This document shows positions 24,037-33,249 of a stretch of 64,000 bases of DNA, piece after piece (the stretch's first letter is position 1; every line of letters starts with the position of its first letter). The DNA lies in assembly GCA_964490845.1 (NCBI GenBank), contig CAZBED010000002.1, positions 372,001 through 436,000 on the forward strand, read 5' to 3'. Made by a program: the position numbers and the translations under genes. The notes beneath the pieces were generated by a model. That model worked only from the letters and a program-made list of their open reading frames with translations. It had not been told where the DNA came from and did no database searches. This DNA is from JADJSS01 sp964490845. GTDB taxonomy: Bacteria; Bacteroidota; Bacteroidia; Chitinophagales; JADIYW01.

Positions 24037-25389
24037 ATGCCGAAACAACTTTTAGTACTTGTATTGCTTCTTATTTTTTTTACTTCCTGCCAAAATTCTC
24101 AAAATGGTGGGGATACTGATATTATTGTCAAGACGGAAGCAAGAGATACAACTACAGCCACCGCCTGTGAAAATCCTGCTGCTATCTCATTTCTGGATAT
24201 TGATGTCGGGGAATTGTGCGTGAGGGAAAAGGAAGTAGGCAGGAGAAACAGTATACAAAAAATCTTTAAATCGCTGCATTTAAACCAATATCAGTATAAT
24301 CAGTTTGTGAAGGAAACTAAAGAGTATTTTGATGTATTGAATTGTAAACCTTCACAAAAATATTTCACCATCTCAAAAGAAACGGATACGTCTTCGGTTT
24401 TACAGTATCTGGTCTTTAAGGCATCGGATTATGAATATGTTATTGCCAACTGTACAGATACAAGTTTGGTACCGTATGTAAACGAACCGGAAACGAAAAA
24501 GAAGCGATGGAAGCTGAAGAAACAGAAAACAATTCTCTATCAGCCATTGCAGATATCTTTTTACGAAAAGAATATTGATACAACTAAAATCTATTTCGCG
24601 GCGGTCATACAAAAATCGTTGCACAAGACATTGAAAGAAAACAAGCTTGATCCTTCGTTGGTAGAGAAATTAAATGTGGCGTTAAATGGAAAGTATAATG
24701 TGAATAAAATAAGGAAAGGAGACACCTTACAGTTTATTTACGACCAGCTCAGCATCAACGGTCAATTCCTGAATTATGGGCATGTACAGGCCATCTGCAT
24801 TAAGACTAAGAAGAATTGCCTGTACGCGGTGGACTATTTCCTGAAAGATGACAGCAGTTATCAGTACGTAGATAATGCCGGAAAATACCTGAAAACATCT
24901 TTTCTGAAATCTCCGCTGAAAAAAGGAGGAAGCATTGTGTCTCGTTTTAGCCTGCGTCGTTTTCATCCGATATTACAGATAGAAAAGGCACACCTGGGTA
25001 CTGATTTTGCCGCACCGCAAGGCACCCCGATTATTGCTACCGCAAGTGGCGTCATTGAAGCGGCACAGTTTACCCAAAACAATGGCAACTATGTCAAGAT
25101 AAGGCACGACAGGAAGTATGAAACACAGTATTTGCACATGTCCCGCTTTGCCCGTGGCATCAGAAGAGGCGTACGCGTTCAGCAGGGACAAGTGATAGGA
25201 TATGTTGGCAGCACAGGATTGGCCACCGGCCCGCATGTTTGCTACCGTTTTTGGAAACATGGTACTCAGGTAGACCCCTTGAGGGAAAAGCTGAATGTAG
25301 TAAGACAGGTACCCAAAAAAGAACTGAATGATTACCTGGCCTACTTTATGGCAGTCAAACAGGCCTTAGAAACCATTTCTATCCGTTAG
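24037..25389 (+). CDS. M23-family peptidase lipoprotein with an HxC metal motif
   Basis: 450 residues. A signal peptide ends in FFTSCQN, so the protein is probably lipid-anchored. The N-terminal 290 residues contain an OapA/LysM-like helper region; the C-terminal LytM domain starts near residue 305. Zinc ligands visible are His and Asp in HLGTDFAAPQG and a His in QYLHMSRF, but the last motif, normally HxH, is GPHVCYRFW, with Cys in place of the second His. The protein should cut or regulate cutting of peptidoglycan peptides. Its stop overlaps the convergent cytochrome gene by 4 bp. Confidence 0.9.
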   Translation: MPKQLLVLVLLLIFFTSCQNSQNGGDTDIIVKTEARDTTTATACENPAAISFLDIDVGELCVREKEVGRRNSIQKIFKSLHLNQYQYNQFVKETKEYFDVLNCKPSQKYFTISKETDTSSVLQYLVFKASDYEYVIANCTDTSLVPYVNEPETKKKRWKLKKQKTILYQPLQISFYEKNIDTTKIYFAAVIQKSLHKTLKENKLDPSLVEKLNVALNGKYNVNKIRKGDTLQFIYDQLSINGQFLNYGHVQAICIKTKKNCLYAVDYFLKDDSSYQYVDNAGKYLKTSFLKSPLKKGGSIVSRFSLRRFHPILQIEKAHLGTDFAAPQGTPIIATASGVIEAAQFTQNNGNYVKIRHDRKYETQYLHMSRFARGIRRGVRVQQGQVIGYVGSTGLATGPHVCYRFWKHGTQVDPLREKLNVVRQVPKKELNDYLAYFMAVKQALETISIR

Positions 25390-26345
25390 ATATTTTTTAC
25401 CACCTTATTCTTTATCGGCTTTAACGTTTGCAGATAAGCAAAGATGGCTTTTAAATCCAGGCTGTCCATACCGGCATACATGCTCCAGGGCATCATGGAC
25501 TGGAAGTCGGACGGTGATTTGATATCAGCCAGTTTGGATTTATCTTCAAAGGATTTGAATTTGGACACAAAAGCATCTTCTGTCCAGTACCCGATACCGG
25601 TTTCCTTATCCGGTGTGATATTGGCAGATACGATAGTTTTTCCGGGTACCACAAACTCACGCCCGCCGGCAAAATCCATACCTTCCACTTTTTTGCCTTT
25701 GATGGCATTGGTATGGCATTCAGAACAGCCGGCAGCATTTACGATATAAGCGCCATAAGTGGCGTTGACGGCTTTTTCAGGCCTTTTGGTAAAGGAGGCT
25801 TTCTGTGGAATAGTATTGAGAATAATGCTCATCGGAAACTCCGGTTCAGAAGGCGGCACATTATTCTTTATCGGTTTCAACGTCCGGATATACGCGATGA
25901 TGGCGATAATGTCTTCTTTGTCCATGTGTCCGTAATATGGATACGGCATAACCGGAAAGAAGGCTTTGTTGTCGCGGTTGACACCGCACGAAACGGCTCT
26001 CAGTAGCTCGCCGTCTGTCCATTTTCCCACACCTTCAGGAGTGATGTTTTTGGCATAAAAACTTCCGGGAAACCCGAATTCTTTCGTAAAGGCATCGCCG
26101 CCCATACCTTCTGTCCCGGCTATAGGCGGGCCTGAAAATTTAGTCCAGTCCCGTTTGGAATGACAGTCAATACACACTGTGACATGGTTCGCTAAGTACG
26201 CACCCCGGGCAATCATTTCAGGGGTTGCAACAATCTTAAGTTCTTCCGGCTTGCCCACATTGGGCAAAGCCAGCTTAAGATAGCCCAATGCAATTGCAAT
26301 GATAAGTACTAATGCAATTACAATCCGTTTAATCCATTTTACCAT
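25386..26345 (-). CDS. Diheme c-type cytochrome
   Basis: 319 residues. An N-terminal membrane segment (RIVIALVLIIAIALGYLKLAL) anchors it with the heme domains in the periplasm. Two CxxCH sites are present: CIDCH (about residue 58) and CSECH (about residue 208); methionines in the second half of each domain could be axial ligands. The repeat of IIAIIAYIRTLKPIKNN and IFAYLQTLKPIKNK shows two similar cytochrome c folds. It likely carries electrons for a dehydrogenase not found here. Confidence 0.9.
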   Translation of the reverse strand: MVKWIKRIVIALVLIIAIALGYLKLALPNVGKPEELKIVATPEMIARGAYLANHVTVCIDCHSKRDWTKFSGPPIAGTEGMGGDAFTKEFGFPGSFYAKNITPEGVGKWTDGELLRAVSCGVNRDNKAFFPVMPYPYYGHMDKEDIIAIIAYIRTLKPIKNNVPPSEPEFPMSIILNTIPQKASFTKRPEKAVNATYGAYIVNAAGCSECHTNAIKGKKVEGMDFAGGREFVVPGKTIVSANITPDKETGIGYWTEDAFVSKFKSFEDKSKLADIKSPSDFQSMMPWSMYAGMDSLDLKAIFAYLQTLKPIKNKVVKNI

Positions 26346-26362
26346 AGTTTATTGTTTTTCTA

Positions 26363-26383
26363 TTTGTAATTTATAATTTGTTT
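26363..26383. repeat. Short heptamer array upstream of the cytochrome gene
   Basis: Three contiguous units, TTTGTAA, TTTATAA and TTTGTTT, lie 17 bp upstream of the minus-strand cytochrome start. Because the units are AT-rich and only three, assignment to the heptamer family is tentative. Confidence 0.4.
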
Positions 26384-26457
26384 AGATAAAATCCAAATTA
26401 TTACAATCATCGTTTGACAAAAAATGAACCTAAATAAGGGTATATTGTTATCTGTAA

Positions 26458-27258
26458 ATGGAGATTTTTAATTATCTGAAAGTACTGGGAGTTATATTCC
26501 TGTTTATGTATGGTGTCTTTTTATTAGCCAAACTGAAAGAGAATAATTCGATTGTAGATATATTCTGGGGTGTCGGCTTTGTGGTGATTGTTGTCTATCT
26601 TCAAATGACTTCCAATGCATATATCGAAACCCAAAAGATTCTTCTGGTAAAACATCTTGTTGATTTTTTGGTAATTATCTGGGGCCTGCGATTATTCTCT
26701 CATATTTTAGTTCGTAATATCGGTCAGCCGGAGGATTGGCGTTATGTTAATTTCAGGAAATTATGGACGAAACACCATATTCCACATTGGCTCGGCGCTT
26801 TATTGCAAGTATTCACTTTGCAGGGAATTTTCATGTTTATTATCGCATTGCCGATTATACATGTCAATACGTCTTACTTAAGTGTAAGCTATCTCACTTT
26901 CATTGGATTAATCATATGGCTGGTGGGTTTCTTTTTTGAAGCGGTAGGTGATTATCAGTTAGCAGCATTTAAAAAGAAGCCGGAAAACAAAGGCAAAGCA
27001 ATGCGCTACGGATTATGGAAGTATACTCGCCATCCCAATTATTTCGGTGAAATGATAATGTGGTGGGGTATTTGGGTGATGTCTGTTAATTTTTTTACAC
27101 CTGTTCAGACGATAACAGGCTTGTTAAGTCCGGTTACTATAACCTGGCTGCTGACAAAAGTCTCCGGCGTGCCTATGCTGGAAAGTAAATATATAGATAA
27201 CCCGGAATATCAGGCGTATATTAAACATACCCCCGCTTTCTTTCCTAAATTTTGGTAA
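26458..27258 (+). CDS. DUF1295 membrane protein, steroid 5-alpha-reductase-like
   Basis: 266 residues with about six to seven hydrophobic segments. The C-terminal half has the family signature GLWKYTRHPNYFGEMIMWWGIW (residues 184-205) and ends with SKYIDNPEYQAYIKHTPAFFPKF. Related proteins reduce double bonds or methylate isoprenoid or lipid substrates with NADPH or SAM; the substrate here is unknown. Confidence 0.88.
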   Translation: MEIFNYLKVLGVIFLFMYGVFLLAKLKENNSIVDIFWGVGFVVIVVYLQMTSNAYIETQKILLVKHLVDFLVIIWGLRLFSHILVRNIGQPEDWRYVNFRKLWTKHHIPHWLGALLQVFTLQGIFMFIIALPIIHVNTSYLSVSYLTFIGLIIWLVGFFFEAVGDYQLAAFKKKPENKGKAMRYGLWKYTRHPNYFGEMIMWWGIWVMSVNFFTPVQTITGLLSPVTITWLLTKVSGVPMLESKYIDNPEYQAYIKHTPAFFPKFW

Positions 27259-27405
27259 GAAGAAACCAGTTATTAATTTTCTGATATTTATCATGATTAT
27301 TTATCATGTTATCTTAAAGCATATCCCGACTATTCTTTTTATTTTTAAAAAAAATATACTGCACGTTGGTAGTCGTGTTTGTGGTTTTAGAAATAAGAAA
27401 TTAAA

Positions 27406-29202
27406 ATGGACATAGATATACAAACGGCTTATAAAGCACCTGATACAAAGTATTTTCAGACTAAAGAAGAATTTGATGAAGCCGTTGCATGTGATTTTTT
27501 ATATCATGCCAACCGGTCGTTAAAGAGAGGCTATAAATTTTTGGTCGGCTTATCACATGGTCAATCGCCTGCCGGTGCTTACCGCTATATTATTGACCAT
27601 TACGGAGAACTCACCAGTGCGCACAATGTCTTTTTTTCATTTGTTAATTCTCCGCTGAAAAGCCAAGAAGGCCTTGAAGGAGTAATGGACGCCGGTGCTT
27701 TCTTGAGGACATTGATGAAGAAAGGATTGATTACCCCTGCGCAGGTGATAGGCAGTGACATTCACACAGATACACTGGAGGAATATGCCGCAGAGTTCAA
27801 TGAACAGCTGGGTCAGTTTCTGCAACAAAATAACAAAAAAGGGTTTGATTATGCTTTTCTGGCTTCCAATCCGAGAGGAAGGGTGGCAGGGATAGAACGC
27901 AATTCAAAAACGTTCGGATCAAAGGAGATAGCGGAAATAGTGACCATCAATAAAGAACTGGAGTTGACTACAACGCCTTATTTTTTAATGCAATCCAGGC
28001 ATATTGCCTTTCTGGCAACCAAGGCAGATAAGCGCCGGCCATTAGCCTGGCTGTATTCCACCTCCGGAAAGCCGGACGAAAGCCCGAGTTTTATCCGGTA
28101 TATGGAAAATGTGAAGAACAGGGTAACTGTATTCATTGACGATAAAGCATTGACATGGCCGCAAATTGAAATAAACAGGGAAACACCTTACGGCGTTAGT
28201 ACAATACGGTTAGATGTTACCTATCCGTACAAGGAAAATGCTAAGGAAAAATTACCGGTCATTATACTGATACATGGATTTCTGGGGCTCAACTCTTTTG
28301 ACGGATTGCTCACCACCATACCCACAACTAAATACATCGCGGCAGCCATGCACTATGGAACAATTCCGTCGGATTTGCCGGTAGATGATTACTCCAAACA
28401 TGTCATGAAGAACATAGATGCCGTGGTAGATTATTTTGGATCAAAAGGGCATCCTGTTTATATTTTTGACCATTCCATGGGCAATATCTATTTTCTCATG
28501 ATGGACAGGGAATTTGAACAGCTCAATGGTATTAAAAAATATTTGAGAGGCCGGATTGGCGCCAATCCGTTTTTCGGCGAAGAAGCCAAGCATGCCCTGT
28601 TGGGTTTTTTAGACAATGTCATTATCCCATCCATGAATTTCTCTGATGCAGTTATTCAAAAACCATTTCTGCTGGCGTTCCGAAGGATTATCCCACTGGA
28701 CAGCAAATCCGGAGTGCGCAAGCGGGGGATAAATCTTTCAGAAATGCTGATTAGCCGGGAAGCTACTGAAAAAAGCAATATCTGGAATGCGGTGAAATCA
28801 AGAATCATCTATTTAATGACCAATATGGACTCGCTGCCCCACCTGAACAGGATTCCGATAGAACGGGCATTGAATAAAACACCGTCCAAAGTGTTTGCCA
28901 TACAGACACATTCCGCTTTGCAGGAATCCATTGCTTTTGACAAACAGAGAGGACTGGTGAACATGCCTAAATACAATATACCTGTTCTAATCTTAAAGAG
29001 CGAACGGGATAGTGTGGCAAAATTTGTTCCCCGTTTGTACGAAGGAATAAATATAGAAGTGCTGGATATCACTAATTACAAAGAGAATGACCTGTTCAGA
29101 GAGCATTTATACCACATGGTAAATCCCCGTTACACAGCTAAAATTATTGATGAATTTATTGAAAAGGCGGAATTGCTGAGAACACTTCACCCGTCTTCTT
29201 AA
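27406..29202 (+). CDS. NagB-like sugar-phosphate domain fused to alpha/beta hydrolase
   Basis: 598 residues in two parts. Residues 1 to about 250 resemble glucosamine-6-phosphate deaminase/6-phosphogluconolactonase: KFLVGLSHGQSPAGAYRYI matches the phosphate loop and YFLMQSRHIAFLATKADKRRP the later conserved strand. Residues 265 to 598 form an alpha/beta hydrolase: the oxyanion segment LPVIILIHGFLGL, the nucleophile Ser in FDHSMGNIYF (Asp replaces the usual Gly before HSMG), Asp in LKSERDSVAKF and His in REHLYHMVNP. I do not recognise a named enzyme with this order. It is flanked by its own gaps of about 150 and 60 bp. Confidence 0.75.
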   Translation: MDIDIQTAYKAPDTKYFQTKEEFDEAVACDFLYHANRSLKRGYKFLVGLSHGQSPAGAYRYIIDHYGELTSAHNVFFSFVNSPLKSQEGLEGVMDAGAFLRTLMKKGLITPAQVIGSDIHTDTLEEYAAEFNEQLGQFLQQNNKKGFDYAFLASNPRGRVAGIERNSKTFGSKEIAEIVTINKELELTTTPYFLMQSRHIAFLATKADKRRPLAWLYSTSGKPDESPSFIRYMENVKNRVTVFIDDKALTWPQIEINRETPYGVSTIRLDVTYPYKENAKEKLPVIILIHGFLGLNSFDGLLTTIPTTKYIAAAMHYGTIPSDLPVDDYSKHVMKNIDAVVDYFGSKGHPVYIFDHSMGNIYFLMMDREFEQLNGIKKYLRGRIGANPFFGEEAKHALLGFLDNVIIPSMNFSDAVIQKPFLLAFRRIIPLDSKSGVRKRGINLSEMLISREATEKSNIWNAVKSRIIYLMTNMDSLPHLNRIPIERALNKTPSKVFAIQTHSALQESIAFDKQRGLVNMPKYNIPVLILKSERDSVAKFVPRLYEGINIEVLDITNYKENDLFREHLYHMVNPRYTAKIIDEFIEKAELLRTLHPSS

Positions 29203-29246
29203 TTACTTAATATAGTCGAAAGAGGCAAAAATCCATTTTACATGTG

Positions 29247-29254
29247 TAATTTTG
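29247..29254 (+). promoter_or_regulatory. -7 box of the mrp-nfuA operon
   Basis: TAATTTTG fits TAnnTTTG exactly. It ends 7 bp before the ATG at 29262, which implies a nearly leaderless transcript. Confidence 0.5.
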
Positions 29255-29261
29255 CATCTCA

Positions 29262-30341
29262 ATGAAATTTACTGAACAACAGATACTACAAGCGCTTTCC
29301 CAGGTTGAAGATCCTGATTTTAAAAAAGATTTGGTATCACTGGGGATGATAAAAAATTTATCGTTTAACGAGGAGGTTATAAAATTTACCATCGAACTCA
29401 CCACACCGGCTTGTCCGCTGAAGGAACAACTGGAGAATGATTGCCGGAATGCTATCGCCCAACTTGTATCCAATGACATAAAGGTGGAGATTGATTTCAC
29501 CTCGAGGGTAACTACGCTTCGGAACGTGAAATCAGATATTTTACCAAATGTAAAAAATATCATTACAGTAGCTTCCGGAAAGGGTGGTGTCGGGAAATCT
29601 ACCGTATCAGTGAACTTAGCGCTTGCATTGCTTCGTTCCGGTGCAAAAGTTGGATTGATAGATGCAGATATCTATGGTCCGTCCGTACCAACCATGCTTG
29701 GATTGCAAAGCTCGCGTCCCGGTATCCGGCAGGTGGACGATAAAAATAAAATTGTTCCGGTAGATTATCTTGGTATGCAGGTCATGTCTATCGGCTTTCT
29801 GATACAGGACAAACAACCCGTAGCCTGGCGCGGCCCGATGGCAACGTCTGCCTTGCGCCAGATTATTACAGATGCTTTATGGGATGACCTGGATTATTTG
29901 GTGCTGGACCTGCCGCCGGGTACAGGCGACATCCATCTTACCCTGGCGCAGTTGGTGCCTGTAACCGGAGCCATTGTAGTGACAACACCGCAGGAGGTAG
30001 CGCTGATAGATGCCCGAAAGGCAATTGCTTTTTATCAGCTGGAATCCGTCAATGTGCCGGTATTGGGTGTGGTGGAGAATATGGCTTATTTCTCACCGCC
30101 AGAATTGCCCGATAAGAAATATTACATTTTCGGTAAAGGCGGCGGCAGATTGCTGGCGCAACAATTTGAGGTTCCGTTCTTAGGCGAATTGCCTATTGAA
30201 CAGGACATCAGGGAAGGGGGGGATTTTGGTAAGCCTATCGCCTTGCAAACCGCAACGGCTGCAGCAGCTGCGTTTGACCAGTTGGCACAAAGTGTAGCGC
30301 AACAAATTGCCATTATTAACGCAAGTGTCTCCGTAAATTAG
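29262..30341 (+). CDS. mrp: Mrp/ApbC-type iron-sulfur carrier ATPase
   Basis: 359 residues. An N-terminal DUF59/MIP18-like domain (residues 1-80) precedes the P-loop ATPase with GKGGVGKSTVSVNLALAL (about residues 108-125), the DADIYGPSVP motif and VLDLPPGTGD. Mrp proteins hold and deliver [4Fe-4S] clusters. The CxxC pair of eukaryotic NBP35 relatives is not visible; ENMAYFSPPELPDKKYYIFG stands where many have it. It forms an operon with the NifU-type carrier 7 bp downstream. Confidence 0.93.
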   Translation: MKFTEQQILQALSQVEDPDFKKDLVSLGMIKNLSFNEEVIKFTIELTTPACPLKEQLENDCRNAIAQLVSNDIKVEIDFTSRVTTLRNVKSDILPNVKNIITVASGKGGVGKSTVSVNLALALLRSGAKVGLIDADIYGPSVPTMLGLQSSRPGIRQVDDKNKIVPVDYLGMQVMSIGFLIQDKQPVAWRGPMATSALRQIITDALWDDLDYLVLDLPPGTGDIHLTLAQLVPVTGAIVVTTPQEVALIDARKAIAFYQLESVNVPVLGVVENMAYFSPPELPDKKYYIFGKGGGRLLAQQFEVPFLGELPIEQDIREGGDFGKPIALQTATAAAAAFDQLAQSVAQQIAIINASVSVN

Positions 30342-30348
30342 TACTTTT

Positions 30349-30603
30349 ATGATAACTATGACAATAGACAGTAAGATAGAATTGATGGAAAAAGTGCAGG
30401 GTGCGCTGAACAACATCCGCCCGTTTCTGAATTCAGATGGCGGGGACATCGAACTGATAGATATCACCGAAGATATGGTAGCTCAGGTAAGGCTTTTAGG
30501 AAATTGTGAGGGTTGCAAAATGAGTGTATCCACCATGAAAGCCGGTGTAGAAAGTACTGTTAAGAATTTCGTTCCGGAAATAAAATCGGTAGAGGCCATA
30601 TAA
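30349..30603 (+). CDS. NifU C-terminal-type iron-sulfur carrier (Nfu-like)
   Basis: 84 residues, consisting of only the NifU C-terminal domain. The CxxC cluster ligand is NCEGCKMS, and the conserved NSDGGDIELIDI lies before it. It hands Fe-S clusters to apo-proteins. Alternative ATGs 3 codons in would shorten it slightly. It is co-directional with and 7 bp after mrp, consistent with one Fe-S delivery unit. Confidence 0.92.
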   Translation: MITMTIDSKIELMEKVQGALNNIRPFLNSDGGDIELIDITEDMVAQVRLLGNCEGCKMSVSTMKAGVESTVKNFVPEIKSVEAI

Positions 30604-30632
30604 CTCATTGCAAGCAGCGCGAAGTAATCGAT

Positions 30633-31433
30633 ATGACCAGAAAACACCTTATTCAGCAGATAAAAAAAAAGAAATCGTATTTGTGTGTCGGTCTCGATAC
30701 TGATATCGCGAAGATTCCCCCACATCTGCTGAAATATAAAAATCCGATCCTGGAATTTAATAAGCAGATTATCGAAGCTACGAAGGATATATGTGTTGCC
30801 TATAAACCCAATCTGGCTTTTTATGAAATGTATGGCGCTAAAGGCTGGGAGACGCTGGATAAAACAATGCAGCTGATACCTGATTCAAATTTCAAGATTG
30901 CGGATGCAAAGCGCGGAGATATCGGTAATACGTCCAATAGGTATGCTAAGGCGTTCCTTGAGCATATGAACTTCGATGCGATTACCATTGCGCCGTATAT
31001 GGGCGAAGATTCCATTATGCCGTTTCTGGAAATTAAAAATAAATGGGTGATTGTATTAGGGCTGACATCCAATAAAGGCTCACGGGATTTTCAATTCCTG
31101 AAATCCAACAAGAAACCGCTTTATCAGCATGTGATCGAGAAATGTATGCTATATGGCACCCCTGAAAATATGATGTTTGTAATCGGCGCTACACACGAGG
31201 AAATCTTTAAGGAAATACGGCAGTTCTGCCCGGATCATTTTTTTCTGGTGCCCGGTGTGGGTGCACAGGGCGGCGATTTGCAGAAACTATCACAGTTTGG
31301 CCTGAATAAAGATGTCGGCTTGCTGGTGAATGCCACACGCAGTGTTATCTATGCCGGCAACGGAAAAGATTTTGCTGAAAAGGCACGCGCAGAAGCATTG
31401 CGCATGAATCAGATAATGAAGACATTTCTGTAA
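30633..31433 (+). CDS. pyrF: Orotidine-5'-phosphate decarboxylase, type 2
   Basis: 266 residues. It catalyses the last step of UMP synthesis. The catalytic Lys and Asp are in the signature ADAKRGDIGNTS (about residues 89-100), and the C-terminal phosphate-binding LVPGVGAQGGDLQKL and LVNATRSVIYAG are present. The longer size and spacing identify the type 2 group. It sits 2 bp before moeB. Confidence 0.96.
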   Translation: MTRKHLIQQIKKKKSYLCVGLDTDIAKIPPHLLKYKNPILEFNKQIIEATKDICVAYKPNLAFYEMYGAKGWETLDKTMQLIPDSNFKIADAKRGDIGNTSNRYAKAFLEHMNFDAITIAPYMGEDSIMPFLEIKNKWVIVLGLTSNKGSRDFQFLKSNKKPLYQHVIEKCMLYGTPENMMFVIGATHEEIFKEIRQFCPDHFFLVPGVGAQGGDLQKLSQFGLNKDVGLLVNATRSVIYAGNGKDFAEKARAEALRMNQIMKTFL

Positions 31434-31435
31434 GG

Positions 31436-32533
31436 ATGAATGCTTCGGACTCCATACTATCCCGGGACGAACAACAACGTTATGCACGGCATATCGCTAT
31501 TCCGGCAGTTGGACGGCAGGGTCAGGAGAAATTAAAAAAAGCAAGAGTTCTGGTCATTGGCTGCGGAGGTCTGGGTTGTCCTTTGTTGCAATATCTAACG
31601 GCTGCCGGTGTTGGTACCATTGGTATTGTTGACGATGATACGGTAGCCCTGTCCAATCTGCAACGACAGATTTTATTTGCAGACGAGGATATCGGAAAGC
31701 ATAAAGTGGAGGTGGCGAAACGCAAGCTGGCGCAGCTCAATCCGCAGGTAAAGATAGAGATATTTGCGGAGCGGCTGACTTCAGAGAATGCGTTAAGGCT
31801 GTTCGCGGATTATGATATTGTTTGTGACGGAACCGATAATTTTCCCACCCGGTATCTGGTCAATGACGCCTGTGTGCTGGCCAATAAAATCAACGTGTTT
31901 GCGGCGGTAAACCGTTTTGACGGACAGGTGGCCGTGTTTAATTTTCATTCAAAGATTAATTACAGGGATTTGTTTCCACACCCGCCTCATCCCGATGAAG
32001 TTCAAAACTGCGCGGAAGCCGGTGTGCTGGGTACTATGTGCGGCATCGTAGCATCTGTCCAGGCAAATGAAGTCATCAAGATTTGTATTGGGATTGGGGA
32101 AGTGCTGGATGGGAAGTTGTTGCGGCTCGATGGATTATCTTTAGTTCAGTCTGTCTTTACAATTCCTAAAAACCCGGCTATTATCATTGATACATTAATT
32201 GACTATGAGCTCTTTTGCATGCCATCGCCTTCGGCGGTTAAAGAAATTACATCCGATGAACTTAGAGAGATACTGAGAGATAATCAGGATGTTCAGTTAA
32301 TAGATGTCCGGGAGCCAAGTGAGCATGATCTGGAGGATATCGGAGGGGAATTGATACCCATGCATACCGTTTTGTCCAATCAGCATAAAATCTCCAGAGA
32401 GAAAAAAGTGGTGGTTTATTGTAAATCCGGTACGCGAAGTGAGAAGGCAATCCGAAATCTGGAAAATGAGGCGGGATTTTCGAATCTGTATAATTTAAAG
32501 GGAGGAATAGACCAATTTCTGAAAAATAATTAG
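31436..32533 (+). CDS. moeB: MoeB/ThiF-type adenylyltransferase with C-terminal rhodanese domain
   Basis: 365 residues. An E1-like adenylating domain has the nucleotide loop VIGCGGLGCPLLQYLTAAGVG (residues 36-56), GTDNFPTRYLVNDAC and NCAEAGVLGTMCGIV. A rhodanese domain follows with the active-site Cys in VVYCKSGTRSEKAI (about residue 331). It activates sulfur-carrier proteins such as MoaD or ThiS and can relay sulfur. The distal zinc CPxC pair of MoeB is not visible; only single cysteines occur there. A few bases separate it from pyrF. Confidence 0.9.
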   Translation: MNASDSILSRDEQQRYARHIAIPAVGRQGQEKLKKARVLVIGCGGLGCPLLQYLTAAGVGTIGIVDDDTVALSNLQRQILFADEDIGKHKVEVAKRKLAQLNPQVKIEIFAERLTSENALRLFADYDIVCDGTDNFPTRYLVNDACVLANKINVFAAVNRFDGQVAVFNFHSKINYRDLFPHPPHPDEVQNCAEAGVLGTMCGIVASVQANEVIKICIGIGEVLDGKLLRLDGLSLVQSVFTIPKNPAIIIDTLIDYELFCMPSPSAVKEITSDELREILRDNQDVQLIDVREPSEHDLEDIGGELIPMHTVLSNQHKISREKKVVVYCKSGTRSEKAIRNLENEAGFSNLYNLKGGIDQFLKNN

Positions 32534-32554
32534 CGGACAGATGCGTTAATAGGT

Positions 32555-32562
32555 TATCTTTG
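32555..32562 (+). promoter_or_regulatory. -7 box of the lipoprotein gene at 32578
   Basis: TATCTTTG fits TAnnTTTG exactly, 15 bp before the first ATG and 21 bp before the second. Confidence 0.6.
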
Positions 32563-32577
32563 CCTCTGAATTTTTAA

Positions 32578-33207
32578 ATGCTTATGAAACGAATACTATT
32601 TGCAGGATTAATAATTACTTGTATTACCTTCCTGTTTTCCTGCAGTAAAGCGGATGATCCGGGAATAGATAATGCGGATGTTTATTCCGTAACGATTGAT
32701 TCCAGTTTGAAGAGTTTTTATCCCAAACCAACACCTTCTTCTTCGGAAGAACAGATATTTAAATGGAATTTCAACCAGTTTCCACTGAGTATAACTTGCG
32801 CCATGGTTTTTAAAATATATTGGTATGGCGATGCTTCCATACATGGTATATATATACATTTCGATGAGTTAGACGGTGATGTGCTGATGGATGCCGACGG
32901 ATTTGTTAAGGCGTTTGATTCGGGCGTTACCATCGATTCAACAACTGCAGGAACCTGGAGCGGGCCAAATGATGCGGTTGTTGCATATGATTATATCAAT
33001 CATCCATCTGCTGATTCTGGAAATCTTGCCGGTAAGGGAGACAAGTATATCGTTTTCAGCGCACACACCGGAGATGTTGCTACCGCTCATCTGAAACATT
33101 ATGGCTGGATGCGTGTACAGGTTTCTGCAAGTGGCCGCGAGGTAAAAGTCTTGTCTGTAGGTTTTCAGAAAAAAGCAAATACCTCCCTGTACACGGGTGA
33201 ATTGTAG
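32578..33207 (+). CDS. Secreted lipoprotein of a paralogous HYGW family
   Basis: 209 residues (207 from the ATG at 32584). The signal peptide ends in FLFSCSK, so lipid anchoring is likely. No enzyme motif is seen. The C-terminal half has DSTTAGTWSG and then HYGWMRVQVSASGREVKVLSVGF, which aligns with the lipoproteins at 42604 and 47488 in this window. In this family the HYGW strand is usually followed by a statement of a barrel or jelly-roll fold; the function is unknown. Confidence 0.8.
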   Translation: MLMKRILFAGLIITCITFLFSCSKADDPGIDNADVYSVTIDSSLKSFYPKPTPSSSEEQIFKWNFNQFPLSITCAMVFKIYWYGDASIHGIYIHFDELDGDVLMDADGFVKAFDSGVTIDSTTAGTWSGPNDAVVAYDYINHPSADSGNLAGKGDKYIVFSAHTGDVATAHLKHYGWMRVQVSASGREVKVLSVGFQKKANTSLYTGEL

Positions 33208-33249
33208 GACTCAGTTTGTAGCTATATTTAATAGATAAATTCTTTTCGA

